A stretch of 64,000 nucleotides of DNA. Source: Ciona intestinalis (lineage: Eukaryota > Chordata > Ascidiacea > Phlebobranchia > Cionidae). Within the stretch, counting starts at the first letter, position 1; each line of letters starts with the position of its first letter. Under the pieces are notes generated by a model. The model had not been told where the DNA came from. It worked only from the letters and a program-made list of their open reading frames with translations, and made no database searches. Below are positions 21,254-32,163 of the stretch, in pieces. Location of the stretch: assembly GCF_000224145.3 (NCBI RefSeq), contig NC_020166.2, positions 8,962,745 through 9,026,744 of the forward strand, given 5' to 3'. The position numbers and the translations under genes were made by a program.

Positions 21254-21442
21254 GTAGTAGGATGGGAAAAGATGAGACACATTTCATTCTATTTCTCATC
21301 CCATTTGGTAGTGAACAAAGAAAGTTAAAAGAAATATAAAACCGCCTTTCACGACTTCTACAAACCGTTGTTAATTGTTTAAAACACGATCCGAATATTT
21401 GGATATTAAGTGCTAAAGTTGTCCCATCTCCCTCCCCACAAA
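21254..21442 (-). mobile_element. family A MITE
   Basis: It starts AGTAGGATGGGAAAAGATGA and ends GTCCCATCTCCCTCCCCAC. It replaces the right half of the SINE at 21154-21253, so it inserted there or joined at a deletion. Confidence 0.78.
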
Positions 21443-21982
21443 ACCAAATGTGCCGACCATTCAAAGGTTGCACGCATTTTACATGTCTGTGAACACCTTA
21501 CGTCATTTGTTTTTTATGCCTAAAGCGGTACGATACCGCCTCGTGTAGCAGTGTAATGCGGACGCTACTTCCACAGAACATTATACAAGTAATGCTTCAT
21601 CACGACGCAATATGTTATAAGCATGTCTGCGGAAGTGTACGTCTGCATACAGCAGCTAAACGTCACAAATGAAAACAAGAATGGAATACGATATCAACAT
21701 TTTGCATTAGCTGAAATATTTTAACAAATTACGAAGCTAGGCTTGCGACTGTTGTATGCAGTATAGTACGTTTTGTTTTGTTAGCACTCTTAAACACATA
21801 AAAAACTTTGGTTTTCATAGAAGCTTAACAATAAAACTTTCACTGATTAATAAGTAACTGATTTTGTTGTGCATAGTGTGTATTCTTAGAAGTTTATGGC
21901 GTCTACCTTAGGTCAGCTACAAACATTCAACTTGCTTCATTTTATATAGGAGTGACGAATATTTTTTATATAGGAGTCGAGA
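21443..21982. other. SIAE upstream region
   Basis: No repeat is recognised. Two TTTATATAGGAGT direct repeats, near 21942 and 21966, lie within 45 bases of the SIAE ATG and could act as TATA elements. Confidence 0.45.
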
Positions 21983-24900
21983 ATGATACGTTTAGTTGGG
22001 TTTCTTGTTTTCTTTATCTTTGTAGGTGTCATAGGCGAAAATGAACAATGTGACACCGACAACTGTAAGTTAAACTAATGTTAAAAATTTGCAATAATAC
22101 TAATAATAATTTACACGTATTTGGTTTTACTCTTATTGTGTAGGTTTTTAACATTCATTCATACAAAGTATATATGGCTTTTGAATTATACATTTCAATA
22201 ATGAAATAAATCGATATAAAGTCAACAAAACTACTTTAACTTTAAAAAAACATTTGCAGGTCATGTCAAGTTTGCCTTTGCTAGCTATTACCAGGACAAC
22301 ATGGTGTTACAACGGGCGCCACATAAATCGGTGATTTGGGGCTATGGTAAACTGGATGCTAAAGTCACAGTTCTCGTTATGCAAGATGAGTATACTACAC
22401 ATGTTCAACTTGGAACAAGCAATATACCAGTGTGGTCGGTCACCCTGAAGCCTTACAATTATATTGGAGGCCCACATAAGATACAAGCTATACAAGAACA
22501 CAATGGTGTCAACAGCACAGCGTTGATAAGCAACATTATGTTTGGTGATGTTTGGGTTTGTGGTGGACAAAGCAACATGAAGTTTACAGTTGCAATGGTA
22601 CGTGTATATACCTATAGTAGTGAATGTTCCTATTTTATCTATGGAACCCAAAAAGAACCGCGCACGGCACTTGCATGGGCGCATAGATATAGTATTGTGG
22701 GGTAAAATGGGACACCATTAGCCCATAATATCCAAATATCCGGATCGTGTTTTAAATTCACGACTCCCCTAGACTGTTGTTAAACGTTTAAAATACGATC
22801 GGGATATTTGAATATTATGTACTGAAAGTGTCCGTTTTTCCCCACTACTATATAACAATATCTCTGATACAGGCTTTTAACGCTAGCTACGAGTTATCGT
22901 TAGCACCGAAGTATCCGAACGTGCGAGTGATGACTGTAGGCGATGATCGATCAAATGAACCTTTGCACGATTTCAAGAACTTAGAACAACCATGGTCGGT
23001 TCCATCAAAACGTAAGATTCGTAACTTAACTTACAATTTTCTAACCGCTTGAGCAATTGTCAAGTGTCTTGTCCAGAGACACATATACGCTCACAATAAT
23101 AGAAGTTATATTCTCTAGGGGTGAGATTTTATTCTTTTACATAAATAAATGAATGAATGAATAAATGAGTGAATGAATGAATGAATGAATAAATAAATAA
23201 ATAAATAAATGAATGAATGAATGAATGAATGAATGAATGAATGAATGAATAAATGATTAAATGAATGAATGAATGAATGAATGAATGAATAAATGAATAA
23301 ATGAATGAATGAATGAATGAATGAATGAATGAATGAATAAATGATTAAATGAATGATTGAATGAATGAATGAATGAATGAATGAATGAATGAATGAATGA
23401 ATAAATGAATGAATGAATGAATGAATGAATAAGTGTAATTTATTTATCCTCGCGTGGCATAAGGCACCGCCAGTAGTTATAACACGGGTGTTCTGAAAAA
23501 ATCCATTGAGTACGATACCTAAACCCATTACCTTTGGATTTGAGGCAGGCGCGCTAACCAACTGTGCTTTTACTCTTGTTTAGACTCACTGACTGGTGAT
23601 AACGTGGAATGGACCTACTTCTCATCGTTATGCTGGCTATATGGGAGATATTTGTACGATTTTCTTAAAGTTCCCATAGGTCTTGTGTCATCTAATTGGG
23701 GAGGAACACCGATTGAAACATGGTCGTCTACAGATGCGTTGAAGAAATGCGGACTACATTTGTGTGACGAGTAAATTGTGTTTTAAAACTAATTATGTGC
23801 AATAAAGCATTGTGGATATTCCATATAAAAAATAGCAACCTACAGATTTGTATGTGGTAACTCATAAGTGGGCACGGGGTGTATGAAAAAACACCCGTGT
23901 TGTTACGACTGTCGTTCATGTGAGGATAATCAAGTTATTTATTCACTGAAAAGTTTCAATTTTATTTTAGACCTGACTTCAAACTGGAAATGCGAAATCG
24001 AACAATAACAAAAGTTCCGCGATCAAACAGCGCTCTGTGGAATGCTATGATTCATCCGATGTTAAATATGACGATTAAAGGAGCGATATGGTACCAAGGT
24101 AGAGATTGTCAAAATACATAAAAGATTTGTTTCATTTAGTAATTATATACATTGTGAGAATATAGTTGTAAACAGACCCAAAAAAGCCAGCTCAAAATAT
24201 TTACAATTTTAAATAAATTTTTGATTACGTTCAGTAAGGATCACTCTTCACAAACTTCCAACAGTTGAAACTCAACAATAAATTCTATTTTAGTCCAACT
24301 CAGTGGTTGAGGTACAACTGCTGTAACCCAGAAGATAATAATAACTTCCCACATATTTTTTTTATTTTTAATGGGTGAGGTCTTTTTGTCAAGGACCTCT
24401 GGGATTTAGGCCAGATTTGGCCAATTACCCCAACGCCCGGAAAGGCCATTTTGAGGTGGATGTACACAGTATCCGGAATTCGTCCGTTTTGTCTGTTTTG
24501 TCCAGATTTCACTGCTGCACGCGAACTCGGCGACTCGCAAGCCAATTCGCATGCCGGATACTGTGTACAGCCACCTTAAGTCCTTTATGCGACCGGGGCT
24601 GCGACACTCAGACGCGCAGAAAAAGCTTCCCACAAAGTTATTGTCTTATAAGTGGAAAGTGTATGAAATAAAACACAACTGTTTTAAAAAAGCTGAACCA
24701 AGTTGCGTTTCATATCTTTCAATTGTTTTACAATATTTCTATAGGTGAGACGAATTATGATTACCATAACGCTGAGTATGCTTGTTCCTTTCCTGCCATG
24801 ATAAATGACTGGAGAGACAAATGGTTAGAAGGCACTAGAGGGCAGACCGATAAGAAATTTCCCTTCGGCTTTGTCCAGGTGCAGTAAATACCAGTGTAAT

Positions 24901-26725
24901 GTATATAGTAGGGTGGGGGAAGCTGGGGCACATTTTCACTCAAATTTCTTGTCCTTTTTTTGTAGAATATTCAAATAATTATAAAATCGTACCCTAACGA
25001 CTCCCATAGACCGTTATTAATTATTTAAAACACGATTGATCAGGACATATTTGGATATTATGTGCTAAATGCAACGTCTTTTGAAGTCTTGGAGCTACAT
25101 TTATATAATTCTGTAAATATTTTTTTGTGTACCATAAAATAAGACGATAAATAAGTATGAAAATCTAACCTCACCTTACAAAATACAAAATCTTAGCGAT
25201 CAATTGCTTAGCACAAATAGTTTGCATATACAGATTGTAACTTATGTGCCAACGACAGATATCTACAACGACTGAGTCTGATAGACCTAACGACGGCCAA
25301 TACCCAGTTATAAGATGGAGACAAACAGCGAACTACGGTTACGTGCCCAATGAAAAGATGCGCAACACATTCATGGCTGTAGCGATGGACTTGGCTGACA
25401 ATGATTCTCCCACAGGAGGGTAAGTTAGTGTAAATTATTGTAAGAAAATTTACAGCTGGCTAACATGGAAAACCTTTCGCACATAATGTCAAAATATCCT
25501 TATCGTGTTTCACACAACGGTCTATGGAGATCCTTGAGGATATACGGTTTGAATTATAATTCCTTGAATGTTCTTTAGCTTACTACCAAATGGGACGAGA
25601 AAATTGTATAAAAATGAGTCTCGTCTTACCCCAACCAACCATATTTAAATCAACCGATGAGCAAAAGTTAATTTGTTGTATAATGTTTTTCACAGTACTA
25701 TGGGGTAAGATGGGCTACCGTTTGAGACGAGAAAAAAGAATAAATATAATTTGTCCCATATTACCCCACCTACCATATTTGAAAACAACCATTTTTTTTA
25801 TTTAAATACCCACAGTATTCACCCCCGTGACAAGCAAACTGTAGCCGCTCGTTTGCTACTCGGTTCAATGAGAGTTGCATATGGTCGTAAAGATATTAAC
25901 CCTGATGGCCCACTACCACAAAGCGCTGTCCATACTCCAGCCGGATATGTCGTCTTATCTTACCAGGATGACCAGCCCCTCGTTGTGACAAAACAACAAG
26001 ACTTCGCGGTGGGTATATCTATGTACTTATTGGTAGCATAAATGTTGAAAAAACATTATACCAGGAACAGTTTATGTATATAGTAGGGTGCGGAAGAGAT
26101 GGGACACGTACCTTTAGCACATAATATTAAACATCCTGATCGTGTTTAAGCAATTAACAATGGTCTATGGAAGTCGTGAGGTTACGGTTTTATAATTCTT
26201 TGAATGTCCTTTGTTTACTACCAAATAGGAAGAAAATGTCTCCCTTCTTCCTCCACCCTACTTTATATTTTCGACGTGGAAGTCATAACTAAATACCTAT
26301 TTAACTGCTAATTTTCCTGTGTTTTTTTTCTGGTTAGGAGCTTATGTGCTAATTTTAGATGAGCTAAAATGACGCCGCACCCTGAGGGCATGGGATTTAG
26401 ACTCGAGTGACCGAGTGACCTGTTGTCACATAGTTTATCCTTATGTTCTAATTTCAAATTTTTAATTTAGGTTTGTTGTGATGGTGAATGCAGTATGTAT
26501 GATCCTACACCTTCTCCTTACTGGGTAGTCGCCCCAATCGCCTCTTACTCTAATCGCCATGTGATTTTGGACACAAGAAAGTGTTTGGAGAAAGGTGACA
26601 GCCCAAAATTCATCCGGTACGCCTGGGCTCTTACTCCATGCGAGTACAAGAAATGTTCTGTGTATAACACTCGTGGTCTGCCTGGTCCACCGTTCTACAT
26701 CGAAGTTAAGAATGAAGATCCATGA
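21983..26725 (+). CDS. SIAE: sialate O-acetylesterase
   Basis: Secreted or lysosomal esterase that removes O-acetyl groups from sialic acids. Nine exons stay in phase: 21983-22064, 22260-22597, 22873-23011, 23584-23770, 23971-24098, 24745-24878, 25259-25419, 25816-26008, 26471-26725. They encode 538 residues (human 523). Residues 1-18 form a signal peptide. FAFASYYQDNMVLQRAP opens the family domain and the nucleophile Ser132 sits in CGGQSNMKF. Other family blocks are SSNWGGTPIETWSS, LWNAMIHPMLNMTIKGAIWY followed by QGETN, DWRDKW, FMAVAMDLADNDSP and the His-bearing IHPRDKQTVAARL. The last exon has paired cysteines (VCCDGEC; TPCEYKKC), as in the mammalian enzyme. Six of the eight introns contain repeats. 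An AATAAA at 26736-26741 follows the stop by about 10 bases. All key residues are present and the gene looks functional. Confidence 0.94.
22692..22853. mobile_element. family A MITE, fold-back form with two copies of the same half
   Basis: Left half runs GTGGGGTAAAATGGGACACC to CCAAATATCCGGATCGTG. The right half is the reversed form of the same segment, running AAAATACGATCGGGATATTT to TGTCCGTTTTTCCCCAC. It lies in SIAE intron 2, about 20 bases from exon 3. Confidence 0.75.
23142..23575 (-). mobile_element. SINE with a (GAAT)n tail of about 290 bp
   Basis: GAAT units, broken by AAAT variants, run from about 23142 to 23431. A much-deleted SINE follows, with ATTTATCCTCGCGTGGC, then TAACACGGGTGTTCTG, then GAGGCAGGCGCGCTAACCAA, the tRNA-like head in reverse. 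It fills SIAE intron 3 and stops just before exon 4. Confidence 0.82.
23800..23938 (+). repeat. SINE fragment in SIAE intron 4
   Basis: GTGGTAACTCATAAGTGGGC, then AACACCCGTGTTGTTACGAC, then GTGAGGATAATCAAG is the tail-side half of the SINE in the opposite orientation to most copies here. Confidence 0.65.
24357..24628. repeat. family D repeat interrupted by a 123-bp inverted-repeat element
   Basis: Family D text (TTTTGTCAAGGACCTCTGGG, ATTTAGGCCAGATTTGGCCA) is broken after GGCCATTTTG and resumes at AAGTCCTTTATGCGACCGG. The insert (24454-24576) is listed separately. SIAE intron 5. Confidence 0.65.
24454..24576. mobile_element. short TIR element inside family D
   Basis: Ends are AGGTGGATGTACACAGTATC and, reversed, AGGTGGCTGTACACAGTATC, so the terminal inverted repeats are about 23 bp with one mismatch. 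The copy of family D at 20365 lacks the insert and shows the uninterrupted target. It is too short to code for anything. Confidence 0.75.
24902..25088 (-). mobile_element. family A MITE, right end eroded
   Basis: It starts ATAGTAGGGTGGGGGAAGCT. The right terminus is reduced to TGCTAAATGCAACGTCTT. SIAE intron 6. Confidence 0.75.
25494..25652 (+). mobile_element. family A MITE, left end missing
   Basis: It keeps TATCGTGTTTCACACAACGG, TACTACCAAATGGGACGAG and the right end GTCTTACCCCAACCAACCA. SIAE intron 7. Confidence 0.75.
25693..25784 (+). mobile_element. family A MITE, short internally deleted copy
   Basis: It starts ACTATGGGGTAAGATGGGCT and ends TTGTCCCATATTACCCCACC with only about 50 bases between the termini. 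It is the second copy in SIAE intron 7, about 30 bases before exon 8. Confidence 0.75.
26078..26274 (+). mobile_element. family A MITE, full length
   Basis: It starts ATAGTAGGGTGCGGAAGAGA, keeps both interior landmarks and ends CTTCTTCCTCCACCCTACTT. SIAE intron 8. Confidence 0.82.
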
Positions 26726-26754
26726 AAAGTTCTTTAATAAACTTTTTTTATATT

Positions 26755-26872
26755 AACAATATTCTATGGAAGCCGTGAAGATAGTTGTTTTCTTAATATT
26801 TTCTTTATTTATACCAAATGGGACGAGAAAATTAATATAAAATGTGTCCCATCTACCCTACTACACTATATT
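26755..26872 (+). mobile_element. family A MITE, right half
   Basis: It begins at ACAATATTCTATGGAAGCCG and ends TGTCCCATCTACCCTACTAC. It lies directly downstream of the SIAE polyadenylation signal. The remaining spacer to 27100 shows nothing. Confidence 0.7.
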
Positions 26873-27164
26873 CTAGTTATGCATACATGTGTATCTTGCT
26901 TACTTACCAATTCAGAATACATTGCGGTAAACAAACGTTTTTTTACAATTGTTGGCCAAATGTAGAAAGTTGCCTGGCGATTCTAGAATAATAAGTTTGG
27001 CGTAAACAAGCAGTCTAATTAAGTTAACTTCGAAATTTTTTGCTGAACTCTAAATCCGAACGTTTGCCGCCTCAGGGAAAAAGTTACCGGCGCGTTTTGG
27101 ACAACTATATATGCTTGAAATCGAACGGCACAAACAGAGGACAATAAAACGCTGACCAAGCAGT

Positions 27165-29207
27165 ATGTTTAATAAGAGCGTAGTTTGTTTAGTTTTAATC
27201 AGCTTCACCTGTATGGCATGTGAAGCAGGGTTGCTGGGTGGATTGTCCATGCCACCAGACCTTGCGTTCCTGTTCCACGATGAGGGAAACCAAACCATAG
27301 GCGCGTTATATAATTATAATGCTTCAGATTCGACATTTAGAAGTTTAGGCCGATTTCCTTCGCAGGGTTTCTTTCCAGGTTAGTCATTTTAACATTATTA
27401 TAGTTGTGTTCACATAGTAGTATTGGGTTAGATTTTTAAACATTTCCTGATCGTGTTTTTTTTTAACAACACTCTTTTAGAATGATGGCCTGGCTACGGT
27501 TATATTCTGTACATACTGTTTGTTTATTACCAAAATGGGACGAAAAACGAGAATGAAAACATGTCCCATCTTACCCCACCCTACAGTATATATCTTTTAG
27601 GCAGAAAGTAACAAAACTTGTCTGGTTTAAAATACAGTAGGGTGGGGGAAGATGGGACGCCTTTTCTTTCTATTTTCTCGTTCCATTTGGTAGTAAACAA
27701 GGAACATTCGAAGAATTATAAAACCATATTCTCACGACTTCCATAAACCGTTGTTTATTGTTTAAAACTTGATCAGGATATTTGAATAGTAGGTGCTAAA
27801 GGTGTCCCATCTTCCCCCACAGTACTATATGTTACACCAAAAAACAATCGTTTTATAATTTAACCCAAAATGCATAAAAGTGTTTTCCGAATAAATCAAA
27901 TGTTACGAAAAGTTCAATCCCTTGCAGGGATGCCACGCCACACCAGTGCGTCAGCCTACGTGCTTACTGGTAACGATGAGGAATATGTAACAACTTTCTT
28001 CAAAAACAAGGCCGTTTATTTTTCTAATGGAACGAACGGAGCTTTGGTTCGATCTGTCTTCAATGTTTCAATGCTGTTTACTAATGGGCCTTGGAGGGTT
28101 GATGCGGCGTTTTCAAGGTGTGCGCTTTTAAAATGTCATTTCAGTCAAATTTAGTTCAAGATTTTCCTTCTTTTACCTGTATATATAAATGACTTTATTT
28201 TGTCTCTTATTTTGTCACGGTAACGAACTGCCAAAAAGGCCGGTAAACCTAGTTTGTAACGAGAGTCGTTTTTTAACACGCCTTTTAGATGTAACAGAAG
28301 TCCAAAACCTTTTCAATAAAAGGTGTGACAGTTTCACCCAACATTGTGTACCACCACTAATGTCTTTGTTACAGCTTGCGACAATTAAACCTAAACTTGT
28401 ACTGTACTCTGAAGTAAGAGTAATAAAGGTTCATACCTAAACCTTGGTACACTAACAGTAACATGTTACAGTGTATATGCCTAAACGATTACGATTTTCA
28501 CATTTAGGTTAAACGGAGATCGACAAGTAATTGGAACCAGCTTTATTTTGCGACGTTGGTTATACGAGTGTGGTGGTTTCGGCAGCAGTTGCTTAAAAAG
28601 TTATATCGGTCAATTTGCCCAATTCTCAAACAGATTTCACCGAAACGGCCGAGTTTTAGCTGCTCTTGGCTTGTCTGATGGAAAGGTTGCGCTTTTTAAA
28701 AGAAGTTTGTATGCTATGTAAGTATTTCATTCATCATATGAGATGTGGGGTAAGATGGGACATCTTTAGCGAATATAATATCTAAATATCCTGATCGTGG
28801 TTTAAACAATTAACAACGTTCTATCGGAGACGTAACGATACGGTTTTATAATTCTTTAAATGTTTATTGTTTTCTACCAAATGGGATGTGAAAATAGAAT
28901 GTAAATGTGTCCCATTATAGCCCACTTTATTCATTTACCTAGTATCGGCTCGGCACGGTTATAGTGCCTAGCTAAATATTAACCACTAAAGAAGTTATGT
29001 GTTGACAAAAACTTCATAAACATTCTTTATGAAACAGAGTTCACGAAAAGGGCGAACAAGCGGAAGAAAGGCCGATGCTTGCATAACAATGCTTGTGGTG
29101 GGTTTTTACCAACTTCATATACGTTCCAATACAATGAACCATATTACGACACAATGGATGGTAAAACATTGCGGAAATGGCTTGTTTTAAACATTTCATG
29201 CCCATGA
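27165..29207 (+). CDS. predicted secreted protein, family not recognised (weak hemopexin-like repeats)
   Basis: Exons 27165-27378, 27928-28117 and 28508-28717 join in phase. A last coding segment at about 29051-29207 carries RCLHNNACGGFLPTSYTFQY and ends KWLVLNISCP. If joined at 29051 the product has about 256 residues. That acceptor (GAAAAG) is weak, and two better AGs just upstream give other frames, so the last junction is uncertain. The first 21 residues are a signal peptide. Four stretches have an Ala-Phe or Ala-Leu strand, a turn with Gly or Asp, then Phe-Lys: AYVLTGNDEEYVTTFFKN, WRVDAAFSRLNGDR and VLAALGLSDGKVALFKRS are the clearest. They recall hemopexin repeats, but I would not assign the fold. 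Two N-glycosylation sites (NGTN, NVSM) are visible. CTATATAT at about 27104 and AATAAA at 29280 bracket the gene. Confidence 0.55.
27440..27598 (+). mobile_element. family A MITE, left end missing
   Basis: It keeps CCTGATCGTGTTTTTTTTTA, TACCAAAATGGGACGAAAAA and the right end TGTCCCATCTTACCCCACCC. First intron of the secreted-protein gene. Confidence 0.78.
27632..27830 (-). mobile_element. family A MITE, full length
   Basis: It starts CAGTAGGGTGGGGGAAGATG and ends TGTCCCATCTTCCCCCACAG. It lies about 35 bases from the preceding copy and in the opposite orientation. Confidence 0.83.
28744..28934 (+). mobile_element. family A MITE
   Basis: It starts TGTGGGGTAAGATGGGACAT and ends GTGTCCCATTATAGCCCAC. 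Last intron of the secreted-protein gene, about 25 bases from its GTAAGT donor. Confidence 0.8.
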
Positions 29208-30350
29208 TCCGTTATTGCTGTTTTTGACGTCCAGTTTTAAACCAAATTTATTGGCACGGATATTGTAGAATTAAAACCGAATAAATGTAAAAAACATGTG
29301 GGTTTTACAGTTAATTACAGTGTTCGAAAAAATATGAACATGTTAGTTGAAAATTAGAATGAAAGGTCAAAGGTGTGCCATCTTACCCCACCTTACTAAA
29401 TGTGACGGGTCGCGTAGTCGTACGTCACATGTAGGTATAATTAATGACACCGGGCAGCGCGGAAAACCAACAGCAAACGCAGCAGTTATCCACAATATAC
29501 CGAGAAACACTGAATTTTACTTCCGCGTTCACTTTGTCGTAACAGGCTTGGTTAGGTTTCGAGTGGAGAACTGATATATGTGATAGAATGCGGTGCATAA
29601 ATAAGAGAAGTTGATGTAGTACTTCAGAGTGATGTAACATCGGTTTTGATGAAGAGAAGTTACTAAAAACGCCGCGACAGAGCAAATAGAGATAATCGCT
29701 TACAGCGGTTCTCACGCATGAATACTTCTAGCGTTAATTTGTAAAACGAATTGACCATAGCGCTTGAATCAACAAAAGACGAATCAACGCGACAAACAAA
29801 AGTCGTAGGTGGTTTTATTAACAGATTCCATCGCACATTTGCGCTGAAACGGCCAATACAAAAGGCTAAGTCGACGGTTCTTCCGCGAAGGCTGAAACTT
29901 GAACGCAAGTGAAGGTCGCTTAGTATTGTTAAACAGACGGAAAAGGAGAAAAGTGAAAGATGAGATCGGTTAAAGTGGCGTAAGTGTCCACGGTTAAAAA
30001 TGAGTTAACATTCTTGCAAGGGTAAACGTAAGCAGAATAATAACTGCAGTTGAAGCCTTTGATTGGTAGGTGCAGGATTATAAGCAGCTACGCTTGACTC
30101 GCATGGGCAAGCATGTAAAACCGTTGTGGTTTGAAGAGGTTCTGTATATAATTGTCAAGTTATGTGATGCGTCGAACAGACACGCACGTTGCCGAGATAT
30201 GCTAGTTTACTTGGTAGTATAGAATAGGCGTCCTGTGGTGTACAGGTATTCCATCATTTCCGCGTATTGTAGCTGCAAATTATGACGTGTATGTATATAG
30301 CTGCTTAAACAGTGACTAATCGCAAGTGTGCATTGAAACAGAGTATAGCC
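29208..30350. other. intergenic region before the GST gene
   Basis: It contains a family A fragment at about 29335-29400 (ends GTGCCATCTTACCCCACCTT), then roughly 900 bases of less AT-rich unique sequence. There are TATATA motifs at about 30145 and 30294 and no exon I can support. Confidence 0.45.
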
Positions 30351-31025
30351 ATGAGTAAGATAAGCTTTGGATATTGGGATATTCGTGGTAGAGGGCAATC
30401 TATTCGGCTCATGCTTGAATATCTGGCATTAGATTATGAAGAAGTTCGTTATCCTCGTGGCGACGCACCTGAGTTCGACTGTAGCGAATGGCTTGCAGCA
30501 AAACCGAACTTGAACCTGGAGTTTCCAAATGTGCCATACCTAGTTGACGGTGAAGTGCGGATAACAGAAAGCTGGGCGATTATGAAGCACCTTGGGTATA
30601 AAGGTAACCTTATGCCAGAGACAGTGGCGCAGCGAATCAGATGCGATATGGCAGAAGGTGTATTGGAGGATTTTCGTGTACGGTTTGCTCGCTTGTGCTA
30701 CAACCCGAATTTTGAAAATCTCATCGAAGAATATTTGACGTTCATGAATACAAAGTTGGTTTATTTTGATGGTTTCTTGAAGGAGGCGAAATGGTTGTCT
30801 GGGCAGAAACTCACTTATGTAGATTTTCTGTTTTGCGAGGTTTTGGATCAAATTAGACTTTGCTTTCCAGGATGTTTGAAACCATATGATAACGTAACGT
30901 CATATCTAGAGCGGTTTGACTCACTGGAAGGCATCGTTGCATACAGGACATCAGATCGTTACCGAAAGTTCCCAATAAACAGCAAGATTGCTGCATGGCG
31001 GGGAATGGAAGAGCGGAAAGTGTAG
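30351..31025 (+). CDS. glutathione S-transferase, Mu class
   Basis: Cytosolic enzyme joining glutathione to electrophiles. The frame is open from 30312, but the Met at 30351 (MSKISFGYWDIRG) fits the family start and has a favourable GCC before it, giving 224 residues (mammalian GSTM about 218). Tyr8 in GYWDIRGRGQSIRLMLEYL is the glutathione-activating Tyr of the Mu class. The thioredoxin-like half continues with RGDAPEFDCSEW, FPNVPYLVDGEVRITES and the SNAIL-type WAIMKHLGYKGNL. The helical half has ARLCYNPNFENLIEEYL, WLSGQKLTYVDFLFCEVLD and a Mu-like tail SKIAAWRG. A single exon with an intact frame, unlike the multi-exon vertebrate GSTM genes, suggests either a retrocopy or a lineage with lost introns. 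Class assignment rests on these blocks; no glutathione-binding residue appears broken. Confidence 0.9.
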   Translation: MSKISFGYWDIRGRGQSIRLMLEYLALDYEEVRYPRGDAPEFDCSEWLAAKPNLNLEFPNVPYLVDGEVRITESWAIMKHLGYKGNLMPETVAQRIRCDMAEGVLEDFRVRFARLCYNPNFENLIEEYLTFMNTKLVYFDGFLKEAKWLSGQKLTYVDFLFCEVLDQIRLCFPGCLKPYDNVTSYLERFDSLEGIVAYRTSDRYRKFPINSKIAAWRGMEERKV

Positions 31026-31157
31026 AAGAGAATGCAGTTTATAGATAAACCGCAGTTGTAACTTCATCCCCGCTTTAGAAGTTGAAACTGAATGATGACA
31101 CCACACTTGTTAAGCAATACGTTGTTTACTTTTCGTGCACGTATATGTATATATTTA

Positions 31158-31342
31158 TAGTAGGGGGGGTTGGACATATGCTCATTCTATGTTTCGCCCC
31201 ATGTAGTAGTAAACAAAGAAAATTCAAAGGTTTATAAAACCCATATTCCCGCGACTCCAAATGTTATTTGTTTAAAACACGACCAGGGTATTTGGATATT
31301 ATGTGATAAAGATGTTCCATCTTCCTCCAACCAACTAAATGT
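31158..31342 (-). mobile_element. family A MITE, diverged
   Basis: It starts ATAGTAGGGGGGGTTGGACA, keeps TTTAAAACACGACCAGGGTA and ends GTTCCATCTTCCTCCAACC. Confidence 0.75.
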
Positions 31343-31969
31343 GTTTATTCTTAACAAGTATAGTTTTTAATGTATTTTTATTTATATCTAGTTTGATTTA
31401 CGTTTATCAGCAAAAATAAACTCCGATCGAAAACAAGTTACCCTTGTATACACAATACCCCAGCTACCCCGGGTTAAAACCACAGTTCCGCCGGCTTCGA
31501 GCGCATGATCTCCCGCCGGTTTACCCTGATCTTCGATGGGCACACAGTCACGCAGGGTATTACTATATCAAATTACCAAATTTAGTGATTTGACAGACAC
31601 TCAAATGTTAAGAAACACCGCTATGCTTGAAGGTGATCAGAATTTAAATGTGCACCCTTTAAAAATAAATTAGACAAGTTTTAGGGAATATTGTTTATAA
31701 CTTTAAAACAGCCAACGCGTCATGCTATGGACCTACAAAACCACACGCTTAAGATAATGTAGGCAGAAATTCAAAATCAGCAACAACAAAAAACAACAGT
31801 AAAATGCACGAGGAATTTTATTGCCTTAAAATACTGTTTGTATCAAATTCCAGTTGTTTTACTGATCGATTAATCGTCTCTTTCAATGCGGCATCGTGTT
31901 TAATCTAAAACAATATTAGTTCATTGCGTGTTAATGCTGTATCGCACCAGATACTATATGTCACAACTA

Positions 31970-32163
31970 CAGTAGGGTGGGGTAAGACGGGACATCTTTG
32001 GCACACAAAATCCAAATACCTTGATCGTGTTTTAAATAATGAACGGTCTATGGAAGTCGTTAGGATAGGCTTTTATAATTATTTGAATGTTTTTTTGTTT
32101 ACTACCAAATGGTTCAAAAAATACAATAAAAAGGTGTCCCAACTTCCCCACCCTACCATATAA
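31970..32163 (+). mobile_element. family A MITE, full length
   Basis: It starts CAGTAGGGTGGGGTAAGACG and ends GTCCCAACTTCCCCACCCTA. Both interior landmarks are present. Confidence 0.83.

Noticed and set aside
23115-23561. 148-codon minus-strand ORF with the same repeat
   Set aside because: Same cause: the second expanded SINE tail inside a SIAE intron.
28189-28440. Possible extra exon of the secreted-protein gene
   Set aside because: Open frame but no matched acceptor and donor, and the flanking exons already join in phase without it.
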